Shown in pieces: positions 49,566 to 57,869 of a stretch of 64,000 nt of DNA. Source of the DNA: Streptomyces sp. NBC_01429 (lineage in GTDB: Bacteria > Actinomycetota > Actinomycetes > Streptomycetales > Streptomycetaceae); the NCBI RefSeq assembly GCF_036231945.1, contig NZ_CP109599.1:2512501-2576500 (forward strand), given 5' to 3'. The notes beneath the pieces are model-generated. The model had not been told where the DNA came from. It searched no databases and worked only from the letters and a program-made list of their open reading frames with translations. Position numbers and translations under genes: made by a program. The first letter of the stretch is position 1. Each line of letters starts with the position of its first letter.

Positions 49566-50435
49566 ATGAGCAGGCCGCCGACCTTCACCCCGCCGCCCTG
49601 CGCGCGTGCGCGCACCCTCACGACCCGCCGCGGGCGGTTCGCCGTGCTGGACGGGCGGCCCGACGGGGAGCCCCGGGGCACCGTGCTGATGCTGCCCGGG
49701 TTCACCGGTAGCAAGGAGGACTTCATCGCGCTGCTGGAACCCCTGGCGGCGGCGGGCTACCGCGCCGTCGCCGTGGACGGGCGCGGACAGTACGAGACGG
49801 ACGGCCCGGACACCGAAGAGGCTTACGCACAGGGCGAGTTGGCGGCCGACGTGCTGGCGCAGACCGAGGCGCTGGGCACCTCCGTACATCTGCTCGGACA
49901 CTCACTCGGCGGGCAGATCGCCCGCGCGGCCGTCCTGGTCGACCGCGGCCCGTTCGACACGCTGACGCTGATGTCCTCGGGGCCCGCGCGGGTCACGCGG
50001 ACGCAGCGGGAGCGGGTGAAACTGCTGAGCGACGCGCTCATGACGATGCCGATGGAGCAGCTCTGGGAGGTCATGCGTTCGATGGATCCTCCGGAGGAGA
50101 CCCCGGTTGACGGCGCCGACCTGCGCGCCCGCTGGCTGCGGACCCGGCCGGCCCAGCTGATCGCGACCGGACGGCAGCTGAGCCGGGAGCCCGACCTGGT
50201 GGCCGAGCTGGCGGCCGTGCCACGGCTGCCCACGCATGTGATCTCCGGGGAGCACGACGACACCTGGCCGCTGCCGCTGCTCGACGAGATGGCCGAGCGG
50301 CTGGGCGCCCGCAGGACGGTGATCACGGGGGCGCTGCACTCGCCCAACACCGACCGGCCGCGCGAGACCGCCGCCGCGCTGACGGAGTTCTGGGACGCCC
50401 ATCCCTCGTACGGGAACGCCCCGGGCGCGTACTGA
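49566..50435 (+). CDS. Alpha/beta hydrolase
   Basis: 289 residues. VLMLPGFTGSKEDF is the oxyanion region, LLGHSLGGQIA the nucleophile elbow, ISGEHDDTWPL carries the acid and GALHSPN the His. LTTRRGRFAVLDG is a typical beta start. No signal peptide. The ATG follows the helicase terminator by 45 bases. Reaction unknown; serine esterase or haloperoxidase-like members share this pattern. Convergent with the NYN gene across a palindromic terminator. Confidence 0.9.
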   Translation: MSRPPTFTPPPCARARTLTTRRGRFAVLDGRPDGEPRGTVLMLPGFTGSKEDFIALLEPLAAAGYRAVAVDGRGQYETDGPDTEEAYAQGELAADVLAQTEALGTSVHLLGHSLGGQIARAAVLVDRGPFDTLTLMSSGPARVTRTQRERVKLLSDALMTMPMEQLWEVMRSMDPPEETPVDGADLRARWLRTRPAQLIATGRQLSREPDLVAELAAVPRLPTHVISGEHDDTWPLPLLDEMAERLGARRTVITGALHSPNTDRPRETAAALTEFWDAHPSYGNAPGAY

Positions 50436-50439
50436 GCCG

Positions 50440-50473
50440 GACGTGGTCCGTGCCGCGCGGCACGGACCACGTC
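50440..50473. terminator. Perfect 34-bp palindrome, bidirectional terminator
   Basis: Two 17-base arms meet without spacer (GACGTGGTCC...GGACCACGTC ends). Located between the convergent alpha/beta hydrolase and NYN genes, 5 and 22 bases from their stops. Confidence 0.7.
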
Positions 50474-50495
50474 TCCGCGCGTCCGGCGACGGGAG

Positions 50496-51443
50496 TCAGT
50501 ACTGCGTCTGGAGGTGCTGCCAGAAGCCGTCCCGCAGCGACCGCCGCAGCATGGCGTGGCCCCGTAGCGACCGCTGGAGCAGTCTCTCCGCCTCGATCAG
50601 CAGATCCTGGTCCACCGGGCCCGGCAGATACGGATGGCCCGGCAGCAGCTCCGCCATGGCCTCCCGGCCCCGCTCGGCCAGCCAGGTGGCGGCGATCTGC
50701 GCGCCGACGAACCGGACCTGGTCCCGGGAGGGCGGCGGCTCGCCCTCGTGCTCGTATGTGGTGACCGGGCGCCGGGTGACGTACGGCCGGCAGAACTCCA
50801 GGTCGAAGGTGCGCTGGCTGTCGACCTCCCACAGCAGCGGCTCCGCCTGGTTGCGTCCCTCGCCCGCCTCTATGCCCCACAGGTGCACCCGGGCCCCGTA
50901 GCCCTGCGCGGCCTCGACGGCGGAGACCAGGTCCTCGTCGCCGCCGACCAGTGCCGCGTCGCTGATGGCGCGGTGCCGGGCGAGCGATTCGAGATCCGTG
51001 CGGATCAGCGAGTCGACGCCCTTCTGCTGGTTGTTGGCGTTCAGGTTGCCGAGTCTGACCTTGACGTCCGGCAGCTCGGCGATGGACTGCTGCTCCGAGG
51101 TGTGGATCCGCCGTCTCGCGCCGTCGTACCAGTAGACGCGGAGCAGTCTGCTGTCCGCGAAGATGATGCGGGCCTTGTCGATGAACGCCTCGATGAGCCC
51201 CTCGGCGTCCAGATCGAAGGCGCGCCGGTCCTCGGTGCCCGCCACAAGCAACCCGGCGGCAGCATAGACGTAACCGGCGTCGACGAAGATGGCATGCGTG
51301 GACGGGGTCTTGGCGACCTCGGCGAGCACGCGCTGGAGCAGCTCGTTGTTGCGCTCCAGCCGGGCGCCGATCTCGGTGAGGTCCCGGACGCCGTGCGGGA
51401 TGCCCTCGGGGGTGTCCTCTGGGTGGATTTCTGCCTCGTTCAT
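50496..51443 (-). CDS. NYN (PIN-like) domain protein, putative ribonuclease
   Basis: 315 residues. Acidic active-site residues of the NYN/PIN fold: HAIFVDAGYV, LLRVYWYDGA, KGVDSLIRTDL and ALVGGDEDLVSAVEAAQ. N-terminal coiled helix (LTEIGARLERNNELLQRVLAEV) and a C-terminal helical extension after TTYEHEG. NYN proteins of this type are predicted metal-dependent RNases acting on tRNA or mRNA. ATG start; a good promoter lies 19-54 bases upstream. Function beyond this is not known. Confidence 0.88.
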   Translation of the reverse strand: MNEAEIHPEDTPEGIPHGVRDLTEIGARLERNNELLQRVLAEVAKTPSTHAIFVDAGYVYAAAGLLVAGTEDRRAFDLDAEGLIEAFIDKARIIFADSRLLRVYWYDGARRRIHTSEQQSIAELPDVKVRLGNLNANNQQKGVDSLIRTDLESLARHRAISDAALVGGDEDLVSAVEAAQGYGARVHLWGIEAGEGRNQAEPLLWEVDSQRTFDLEFCRPYVTRRPVTTYEHEGEPPPSRDQVRFVGAQIAATWLAERGREAMAELLPGHPYLPGPVDQDLLIEAERLLQRSLRGHAMLRRSLRDGFWQHLQTQY

Positions 51444-51468
51444 ACGCGGTTCATTCTCCGTGAGCGAT

Positions 51469-51497
51469 ACCTTACCCGCCAGTAGTTAGCCATCCAA
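51469..51497 (-). promoter_or_regulatory. Sigma-70-type promoter of the NYN gene
   Basis: Minus strand -35 TTGGAT (51492-51497), 17-bp spacer and -10 TAAGGT (51469-51474). The start site would be about 20 bases upstream of the ATG. Confidence 0.55.
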
Positions 51498-51619
51498 AAA
51501 ATTTCCTTAGTGTAGGGAATGTTTGCAGAGGGCAACACGTTGCACATTGATGTAGGCAGCGACGGACTTTCCCGTCACCCATAGTTCTCCAGCAGGAGGA
51601 TCAGACGAAGGGAGAAGCC

Positions 51620-51772
51620 TTGCGCTTCGAAATCATGCGACTCGACGACGTCGACGGTTCAGCCGTTGACAGCACCGTTGTGGACGCCGCCTCCGTCAAC
51701 CGGATCGTGCAGCAGGCCGCCGCGATGGGCCAGCGTATCTATATCCGACCGGCCGAATCCTCGGCCTCGTAA
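51620..51772 (+). CDS. Small conserved-looking 50-aa protein (TTG start)
   Basis: TTG start with AAGGGAGAAG just upstream. The product begins RFEIMRLDDVDGSAVDS, continues TVVDAASVNRIVQQAAAMG and ends QRIYIRPAESSAS; a beta-helix-beta pattern with regular coding bias. I have the impression of near-identical short proteins in other Streptomyces, but cannot confirm it. It is separated from the NYN gene by a 176-bp AT-richer region (51500-51530) that could hold divergent promoters. Function unknown. Confidence 0.75.
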   Translation: MRFEIMRLDDVDGSAVDSTVVDAASVNRIVQQAAAMGQRIYIRPAESSAS

Positions 51773-51856
51773 CCACTTCTCCGCGCCGTTCACTATTGTT
51801 CACACGAATGACGAAGCGCCCCTGTATGGGTCACCCGTACGGGGGCGCTGCACGCG

Positions 51857-52462
51857 TCAGGCGTTCTGGATCACCTGCGTCACGCCATTGATGATCTGCT
51901 GCACGGCAATGGCCGAAAGCATCATCCCGGCGAGCCGGGTCACCAGCACCACGCCGCCGTCCTTGATCACCCGGATGATCAGCAGCGAGTAGCGCATCGT
52001 CAGCCACAGCACGACGTGCATGGCCGCGATCTCCGCCCAGACCGAGAGCTGCCCGGTGGCGCCGTCGGCGTGCTGGACGGCGAGGATGACGGAGACGATC
52101 GCGCCGGGCCCCGCCAGCAGCGGCATGCCCAGCGGTACCAGCGCCACGTTGACGTCCTTGGTCTGCTGCGGCTCGTCCGTCTTCCCGGTCAGCAGATCCA
52201 GCGCGATGAGCAGCAGGAGCAGCCCTCCGGCGATCATCAGGGCCGGTACGGACACATGGAGATAGTTCAGGATCTGCTGGCCGAGCAGCCCGAAGACGGC
52301 GATGACCCCGAAGGCCACGGCCACCGCCTGCCAGGCCATGGCGCGCTGGACCTTGGCGGGCCGCCCCGAGGTGAGGGCGAGGAAGATCGGCGTGATTCCG
52401 GGCGGGTCCATGATCACAAAAAGGGTGAGAAAGAGGGATCCGAAAACGGCGAAGTCGAACAC
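51857..52462 (-). CDS. MarC family integral membrane protein
   Basis: 201 residues and six predicted helices: FDFAVFGSLFLTLFVIMDPPGITPIFLAL holds the conserved DPPG, with later MAWQAVAVAFGVIAVFG, ILNYLHVSVPALMIAGGLLL, VPLGMPLLAGPGAI (the second conserved repeat) and VTRLAGMMLSAIAVQQIINGV. The MarC/SNARE-like family was once linked to multiple antibiotic resistance but its function is undefined. GTG giving FDFAVFGS matches the family N-terminus; a longer frame is not supported. Confidence 0.92.
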   Translation of the reverse strand: MFDFAVFGSLFLTLFVIMDPPGITPIFLALTSGRPAKVQRAMAWQAVAVAFGVIAVFGLLGQQILNYLHVSVPALMIAGGLLLLLIALDLLTGKTDEPQQTKDVNVALVPLGMPLLAGPGAIVSVILAVQHADGATGQLSVWAEIAAMHVVLWLTMRYSLLIIRVIKDGGVVLVTRLAGMMLSAIAVQQIINGVTQVIQNA

Positions 52463-52568
52463 AGGTGAGGGCCTTGCGAGAAGAGAGCGGAAAGAAGGAA
52501 AAGGAAAGGCGAGCGGCATGACCGGCCGGAGCATCCTCGGCCGGAGCACCGGCTGAAAGACCGGATCC

Positions 52569-52607
52569 ACGGACCGGTGTCACGGACCGGTGTCACGGAC
52601 CGGGGTG
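52569..52607. repeat. 13-bp tandem repeat between PHP and MarC genes
   Basis: Three head-to-tail units CACGGACCGGTGT, the third with one change. They lie downstream of the leftward PHP gene and upstream of marC. No coding role. Confidence 0.8.
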
Positions 52608-52636
52608 ACGAACCGCCGGGTTACCGACCCGAGGGG

Positions 52637-53515
52637 TCAGGCGGGTCCGCCCGCGCCCGGCACCGGGAAGGCACCGGAGGCGCGCCGGGTGATCTCGCCG
52701 TAGATTTCCGGATCGGTGGTGAAGGCGCCGAGTTCCACGAACTTGCGGCTGCCGTGGTAGTCGCTGGAGCCGGTCGTCAGCAGCCCCAGCTCGGCGGCCA
52801 CCGCGCGCAGCCTGGCGCGGGTGGGTCCGTCGTGGTCCATGTGGTCGACCTCGATGCCGTCGAGTCCGGCGGCGGCGAGTTTCGCGATGGCGGACTCGGG
52901 GACGACCTCGCCGCGCTTGACGGCCTGGGGATGGGCGAAGACGGTGACGCCGCCGGCCGCCTTGACCAGCCGGATCGCCTCGATGGGATCGAGTTCGTAC
53001 TTCTCGGCGTAGGCACGCCCGCCGTTGCCGAGCCACTCGGCGGTGAACGCGTCGGAGACGGTCTCGACGACGCCGAGTTCGACGAGGGCGGTGGCGATGT
53101 GCGGGCGGCCGAGCGAGGCGTCGCCCGCGATGCGCGCCACCTGTTCCCAGGTGATCGGGACGCCCAGCTCCTGGAGCCTGCCGACCATGGTCCGCGCGCG
53201 CGGAACGCGGTCGTCGCGCACCAGCTCGCGCGCCGCCAGGAACTCCGGCTCGTCCGCGTCGAAGAGGTACGCGAGCATGTGCAGGCCGACGCCGTCGAGG
53301 CGGCAGGAGATCTCGGCGCCTGTGACGAGGGTGAGCGGCTTGGCGGCGTCCGTCAGGTCGGCGAGCGCGGCGATGGCCTCCGCGTGGCCCCGGGTCGAGT
53401 CGTGGTCGGTCAGGGCGACGACGTCGAGTCCGGCGCGCGCGGCGTTGCGGACCAGTTCGGCCGGGGTGTCCGTACCGTCCGAGGCCGTGGAGTGGGTGTG
53501 CAGATCGATGCGCAC
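52637..53515 (-). CDS. PHP-domain phosphoesterase (RNase AM / TrpH-like)
   Basis: 292 residues. PHP metal motifs: RIDLHTHSTASDG, VALTDHDSTRG, TGAEISC, LHMLAYLFD, VFAHPQAVKRG, IEVDHMDHDG and TTGSSDYHG. This is the complete TrpH/YciV-type set: a Mn-dependent 3',5'-nucleotide phosphatase or 5'-3' exonuclease acting on RNA in E. coli. An inserted helical domain (EQVARIAGDASLGRPHIATALVE, split) is normal for the family. ATG start. Linked to the upstream DUF6758 gene with a gap of about 80 bases. Confidence 0.92.
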   Translation of the reverse strand: MRIDLHTHSTASDGTDTPAELVRNAARAGLDVVALTDHDSTRGHAEAIAALADLTDAAKPLTLVTGAEISCRLDGVGLHMLAYLFDADEPEFLAARELVRDDRVPRARTMVGRLQELGVPITWEQVARIAGDASLGRPHIATALVELGVVETVSDAFTAEWLGNGGRAYAEKYELDPIEAIRLVKAAGGVTVFAHPQAVKRGEVVPESAIAKLAAAGLDGIEVDHMDHDGPTRARLRAVAAELGLLTTGSSDYHGSRKFVELGAFTTDPEIYGEITRRASGAFPVPGAGGPA

Positions 53516-53594
53516 GACGCGGACTCCGGCGGCTCGGGGGCGGACTGAGGACGCTCCAGGATAACCGCCCGCACCCCCTGCCCCCTGGCCGCCC

Positions 53595-54233
53595 TCAGTG
53601 CAGCAGCCGGGGCGAGAGCGCGCCGCAGGGCAGCAGTTCGACCTCGGGGCCCACGTCCCGCAGGTCGGTCAGGACGAGTTCGTCGTAGAGCAGCAGCCCG
53701 GACTGCTCGGGCCAGACGATCGCCCACAGCCACAGCCCCAGCGCCTCGCCCGCGAAGACCGCGCGGTCCTGCGGCGCCTCGGGGACGTGCCAGAGCGGAG
53801 TGGGGCGGCCGGCCGCGAGAAGTTTGGTCTGGGGTGGTTTGTCGACACAGATGGCGGGCCCCGGGTCAGGCCCCTCGATGCCCGCGTAGCGCGCGCCCAG
53901 CCCGACGCCCAGCTCCTCGGCCACGAGCAGCAGCTCCCCCGAACCGCCGAGCGGCCCGGGTCCCGAGCAGGCGACGGCGGTGGCGCGACCTCCGCTGCGG
54001 TCGTCGCCCGCGTACGCGACGCCGGTGAACAGCCAGCCGACGGGCAGCGGCCAGGGCATCCAGACGGGCACCCGAGCGCGGTGCACCACCACCCCGAGGG
54101 CCTCGACGCTGGGCGGTATCACCGGCTGCAGTGGATGGACGACGCCGTGCACGTCGCACTGCCAGGAGTCGGCGAAGAGACCGGGCGCCCTGAGCCGGCC
54201 ACCGCACTTCGGGCAACTGGGTTGGCCCCTCAT
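53595..54233 (-). CDS. DUF6758 family protein with zinc ribbon
   Basis: 212 residues. N-terminal CPKCGGRLRAPGLFADSW plus QCDVHG resembles a zinc ribbon. The remainder is Gly/Trp-rich: VPVWMPWPLPVGWLFTG, AVACSGPGPLGGSGELLL, EALGLWLWAIVWPEQSG. This actinobacterial family has no known function. ATG at 54233 is preferred; a TTG three codons upstream is closer to the GGAGG and cannot be excluded. Conserved Asp-Gly-Pro-Asp segment (EGPDPGPA) in the middle. Confidence 0.85.
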   Translation of the reverse strand: MRGQPSCPKCGGRLRAPGLFADSWQCDVHGVVHPLQPVIPPSVEALGVVVHRARVPVWMPWPLPVGWLFTGVAYAGDDRSGGRATAVACSGPGPLGGSGELLLVAEELGVGLGARYAGIEGPDPGPAICVDKPPQTKLLAAGRPTPLWHVPEAPQDRAVFAGEALGLWLWAIVWPEQSGLLLYDELVLTDLRDVGPEVELLPCGALSPRLLH

Positions 54234-54307
54234 AGCGCCCAACGGTCCTCCCCGTCCCGCGCCGCGTCAAGGACGATCACCCGTCCGGACCGAGCCGTGA
54301 CGGAGCG

Positions 54308-54356
54308 ATTTAGATGTATATTGCACTTATTAGCTTCCCTAACTTAATGTGTTTTC
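54308..54356 (+). promoter_or_regulatory. AT-rich promoter/operator region of the MFS gene
   Basis: About 50 bases with unusually high AT: TATATT at 54317-54322, then TTGCAC (54321-54326) 17 bases before TTAATG, giving a -35/-10 candidate. CTAACTTAA resembles one half of a DtxR/IdeR iron box but the other half is poor. Likely a regulated promoter; the regulator is unknown. Confidence 0.5.
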
Positions 54357-54389
54357 ATCACACCGACCAAGCGGAGAGAGAGGCGTCCC

Positions 54390-55664
54390 ATGCGCGGAAG
54401 CGAGAGCGGAAGCGGAGCGGATCCGTTCGGCGAGGGAGCGGTCGCCGGGCACGGGGGCGGGACCGGCGGGCTGCCGCGTCAGCCGAAGGCCGTCTGGGCC
54501 ACGGCGGGCGCGTCCGTGGTGGCCTTCATGGGCATCGGGCTCGTGGACCCGATCCTGCCGTCCATCGCCAAGGGGCTCGACGCCACCCCGAGCCAGGTCT
54601 CGCTCCTGTTCACCTCGTACTTCCTCATCACCGCCTTCGCCATGCTCGTCACCGGATGGGTCTCCAGCCGGATCGGCGGCCGCAAGACGCTGCTGCTCGG
54701 CCTGGCGCTCGTCGTCGTCTTCGCCGCCCTGTCCGGCACCTCGTCGTCGGTGGGCGAGCTGGTCGGCTTCCGGGCCGGCTGGGGGCTGGGCAACGCCCTC
54801 TTCGTCTCGACGGCGCTCGCCGTCATCGTGGGCGCTGCGGCCGGGGGCAGCGCCACGGCGATCCTGCTGTACGAGTCGGCGCTCGGCCTCGGCATGGCCT
54901 GCGGGCCACTGCTCGGCGCGCTGCTGGGCAACGCGAGCTGGCGCTATCCGTTCTTCGGCACGGCGGCCCTGATGGCGATCGGCTTCGTCTGCATCACCGC
55001 GTTCCTCAAGGAGCAGCCCAGGCCCGCCCGCAGGACCTCACTGCTGGATCCGCTCAAGGCACTGGGCCACGGCGGACTCGCGTCGGTCGCCGCCTCGGCG
55101 TTCTTCTACAACTACGCGTTCTTCACCGTGCTGGCCTTCACCCCCTTCGTGCTGGACATGACGCCCTACCGGTCGGGTGCGGTCTTCTTCGCCTGGGGCC
55201 TGCTGCTCGCGGCCTTCTCCGTACTGGTCGCCCCGAGGCTCCAGGCGCGCTTCGGCTCGCTCAAGGTGCTCGGCGGCTCGCTCGTCCTGCTCGCCGCCGA
55301 CCTGCTGGTCATCGGGTACGGGAGCCACGGCGCGGCCGTGGCCGGCACGATCGTCTCCGGCGCGTTCATCGGCCTGAACAACACGGTCTTCACCGAGCTG
55401 GCCCTCGGCGTCTCGGACGCGCCCCGGCCGGTGGCGAGCGCGGGCTACAACTTCGTCCGGTGGTTCGCCGCGGCGGCGGCGCCCTTCCTGGCCCCGAAGA
55501 TCGAGGAGTGGACCGATGTCCATGTCCCGTTCGTGGTCGCGGCGGCCGCTGCGGTCGTGGGCGCGGCCGTCGTCGGGCTCAGGCGCGGCGCGCTGACCCA
55601 CGAGGCGGCGCGGCTGCGGCCGGCCCACAGGACCGAGGACAGCGTCTCGGTCTTCGCGGACTGA
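54390..55664 (+). CDS. MFS transporter
   Basis: 424 residues and 12 predicted helices. After a 32-residue Gly-rich cytoplasmic tail: VWATAGASVVAFMGIGLVDPILPSIAKGLDA, SRIGGRKTLLLGLAL (loop 2-3 motif A type GRK), and ALGLGMACGPLLGALLG (motif C, antiporter type). The second half has RFGSLKVLGGSLVLL. This pattern suits a drug or siderophore exporter. ATG has GAGAGAGAGG 11-19 bases upstream. Preceded by an AT-rich promoter; no regulator adjacent. Confidence 0.92.
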   Translation: MRGSESGSGADPFGEGAVAGHGGGTGGLPRQPKAVWATAGASVVAFMGIGLVDPILPSIAKGLDATPSQVSLLFTSYFLITAFAMLVTGWVSSRIGGRKTLLLGLALVVVFAALSGTSSSVGELVGFRAGWGLGNALFVSTALAVIVGAAAGGSATAILLYESALGLGMACGPLLGALLGNASWRYPFFGTAALMAIGFVCITAFLKEQPRPARRTSLLDPLKALGHGGLASVAASAFFYNYAFFTVLAFTPFVLDMTPYRSGAVFFAWGLLLAAFSVLVAPRLQARFGSLKVLGGSLVLLAADLLVIGYGSHGAAVAGTIVSGAFIGLNNTVFTELALGVSDAPRPVASAGYNFVRWFAAAAAPFLAPKIEEWTDVHVPFVVAAAAAVVGAAVVGLRRGALTHEAARLRPAHRTEDSVSVFAD

Positions 55665-55698
55665 GCGCGCCCGCACCGGCGGTCGCGGCGGCGGCCGG

Positions 55699-56295
55699 TC
55701 AGTCCAGCGCCACCGAACGGCGCAGCGGGTCGCGCAGATCCGTGCCGTGCGTGAGCCAGCGCTCCTCCAGCTCCCGCGCGCCCCTGACCCGCTTCCACGC
55801 GGCCTCGTTGGGCGTCATCGGCAGCAGCGGCAGAAACCGTACGGGCTCCATCGGCGCGTCCAGCTCCAGGTCCGCGACCAGCCCGCCCGGCTCCCCCACC
55901 AGCACGGAGCTGAAGGGCGCCCCCGGCCACAGGGGCGCGCCGACGTCGAGCGAGCTGCCCGGGGCCACGATCACGCCCTCGACCTGTGGAGAGGCGGCCA
56001 GCACGGCGAGCGGGCGCAACACCTGGTCGGTGTCGGCCGTCCCGGCCCGTACGGAGAGGACCAGTTCGGCCCTGGGACCCCGTTCCGCGTCGGCCAGGAT
56101 CGCCGAGGGATCGGTCATCGGCCGGCCCGACATCCCCAGGGTGGCGTAGCGCACCACGTCCGAGCCGCCCTCCGTGTCCCGGAACCGCAGGACCTCGTAG
56201 CGGTCCGTGCCCAGGAAGGTCACCGCGGCCCGCGCGTCCGGCTCGCCGAGGGCGGTACGGAGCCGGGCCTCGGTCAGCGCGAGAATTTCTTCCAT
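55699..56295 (-). CDS. Suppressor-of-fused domain protein
   Basis: 198 residues: EEILALTEARLRTALG, LRFRDTEGGSDVVRYATLGMSGRPM, PRAELVLSV, LRPLAVLAASP, PLWPGAPFSSVLVGEPGG and VRFLPLLPMTPNEAAW, the SUFU/PF05076 core found in many bacteria, where its role is unknown (some are immunity proteins of toxin systems, but no toxin is adjacent). ATG chosen without a clear ribosome site. It is divergent from corA. Confidence 0.88.
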   Translation of the reverse strand: MEEILALTEARLRTALGEPDARAAVTFLGTDRYEVLRFRDTEGGSDVVRYATLGMSGRPMTDPSAILADAERGPRAELVLSVRAGTADTDQVLRPLAVLAASPQVEGVIVAPGSSLDVGAPLWPGAPFSSVLVGEPGGLVADLELDAPMEPVRFLPLLPMTPNEAAWKRVRGARELEERWLTHGTDLRDPLRRSVALD

Positions 56296-56371
56296 CCGGG
56301 GAGCATAGATCGCTTGCGCTTGGGGCAGGGGTACCGATTGGCCCTCTGTCAGCTGATAGTCTTGGCCGCTG

Positions 56372-56411
56372 GTCGGGACAGCACGCTGAAGCGTCGCTCT
56401 CCAGTCCCGAC
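56372..56411 (+). promoter_or_regulatory. Hairpin in the corA upstream region
   Basis: GTCGGGAC and GTCCCGAC form a perfect 8-bp stem enclosing a 24-base loop in the 426-bp gap before corA. A second small stem CCCCC/GGGGG follows at 56421-56433. No M-box or ykoK consensus recognised. Confidence 0.35.
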
Positions 56412-56457
56412 ACACGTCATCCCCCACGGGGGACCGGCCGGAGGAGGTGGGGCTGCG

Positions 56458-56517
56458 GTGGATCGAAGTCATCCGGCCAGTACCAGCCGCTCTTCCGCCC
56501 GCACCGTCTCCCGGTGA
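56458..56517 (+). CDS. Possible 19-aa leader ORF upstream of corA
   Basis: GTG start preceded by GGAGGAGGTGG, one of the strongest ribosome sites in the window, then a 19-residue Ser/Arg/Thr-rich frame and TGA. It lies 200 bases upstream of corA. Enteric corA genes have a regulatory leader peptide (CorL); an analogous role is conceivable here but unproven. Confidence 0.35.
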   Translation: MDRSHPASTSRSSARTVSR

Positions 56518-56721
56518 TCCGACGCCCCGCCCGCTAGGGCAGACGGCCTCGCGCACGACGGAAGAGCACTTTTCACCCGCCGGTGTAATTGCCTGTCTGT
56601 AGCGAACAGCCGTCACCGTGAGCCCCGCGGTGCCGCCCGCTTTGCGGACGTACGCATCACGTCCCCATTCCGGGCTGTGCCACGCGCCCCCACCGACGGC
56701 CTCTCCGTGAAGGAGCCCGCC

Positions 56722-57846
56722 ATGTCGATGATTCGTGACCTTCGCGCAGCGGTCCGCCCGTCCCTGCGCAAGAACCGTCCCGGGCACAGCAAGTACGACA
56801 CCTACGACGCCACCCGTGACCCGTCCGCGTCGAGCGCGGTCGTGGACTGCGCCGTCTACCGCGAGGGCCGCCGGGTGGTGAGCGCCCCCTGTGTCACCCC
56901 GCACGAGGCGATGCTGCGGGTGCGCGAGAGCGGGGGCTTCGCCTGGATCGGCCTGCACGAGCCGACCGAGGAGGAATTCGCCGGTGTCGCGGCCGAGTTC
57001 GGACTGCACCCGCTGGCCGTCGAGGACGCCGTCCACGCGCACCAGCGCCCCAAGCTGGAGCGGTACGACGACACGCTGTTCACCGTCTTCAAGACCATCC
57101 ACTACGTCGAGCACACCCAGCTGACCGCGACGAGCGAGGTGGTCGAGACCGGTGAGGTGATGTGCTTCACCGGCCGGGACTTCGTCATCACCGTCCGGCA
57201 CGGCGGCCGGGGCTCGCTGCGCAATCTCCGCCACCGGCTGGAGGGTGACTCGGAGCTGCTGGCCAAGGGGCCCTCGGCGGTTCTGCACTCCATCGCCGAC
57301 CATGTGGTGGACGGGTACATCGCGGTGGCCGGGGCCGTGCAGGACGACATCGACGAGGTCGAGATCGATGTGTTCTCCGAGCCCGCCAAGGGCAGCACCC
57401 GCGGCTCGGACGCCGGCCGGATCTACCAACTCAAGCGGGAAGTACTGGAGTTCAAGCGGGCCGTCTCCCCGCTGCTGCGGCCGATGCAGCTGCTCAGCGA
57501 GCGGCCGATGCGGCTGATCGATCCGGACATCCAGAAGTACTTCCGCGATGTCGCGGACCATCTGGCCCGGGTGCACGAGCAGGTCATCGGCTTCGACGAG
57601 CTGCTGAACTCGATTCTTCAGGCCAATCTGGCCCAGGCGACCGTCGCGCAGAACGAGGACATGCGCAAGATCACGTCCTGGGCGGCGATCATCGCCGTAC
57701 CGACGGCGGTCTGCGGGATCTACGGCATGAACTTCGAGCACATGCCGGAGCTGGAGTGGAAGTACGGCTATCCACTGGTCCTGGCCGCGATAGCCACCAT
57801 CTGTCTGACGATTCACCGCATGCTCAAGCGCAACGGCTGGCTCTGA
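56722..57846 (+). CDS. corA: CorA-type magnesium/cobalt channel
   Basis: 374 residues. Cytoplasmic funnel domain: AWIGLHEPTEEEFAGVA, HPLAVEDAVHAHQRPKLERYDD, TVFKTIHYVE, then the long stalk helix (RDVADHLARVHEQVIGFDELLNSIL, split). The pore signature YGMNF sits between two C-terminal helices (ITSWAAIIAVPTAVCGIYGMNF and YPLVLAAIATICLTIHRML), which defines CorA. ATG at the AAGGAG site is the start, 45 bases inside a longer frame. It is followed by three small membrane proteins in one likely operon. Confidence 0.95.
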   Translation: MSMIRDLRAAVRPSLRKNRPGHSKYDTYDATRDPSASSAVVDCAVYREGRRVVSAPCVTPHEAMLRVRESGGFAWIGLHEPTEEEFAGVAAEFGLHPLAVEDAVHAHQRPKLERYDDTLFTVFKTIHYVEHTQLTATSEVVETGEVMCFTGRDFVITVRHGGRGSLRNLRHRLEGDSELLAKGPSAVLHSIADHVVDGYIAVAGAVQDDIDEVEIDVFSEPAKGSTRGSDAGRIYQLKREVLEFKRAVSPLLRPMQLLSERPMRLIDPDIQKYFRDVADHLARVHEQVIGFDELLNSILQANLAQATVAQNEDMRKITSWAAIIAVPTAVCGIYGMNFEHMPELEWKYGYPLVLAAIATICLTIHRMLKRNGWL

Positions 57847-57869
57847 GTACCGGGCCCTCGGAGGCGGCC

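Noticed and set aside
54321..54350. DtxR/IdeR iron box
   Set aside because: Only one half-site fits; overall match to the 19-bp consensus is about 11 positions, too weak to call.
56296..56721. M-box or other Mg riboswitch before corA
   Set aside because: No recognisable conserved core; only a simple hairpin and a small ORF.
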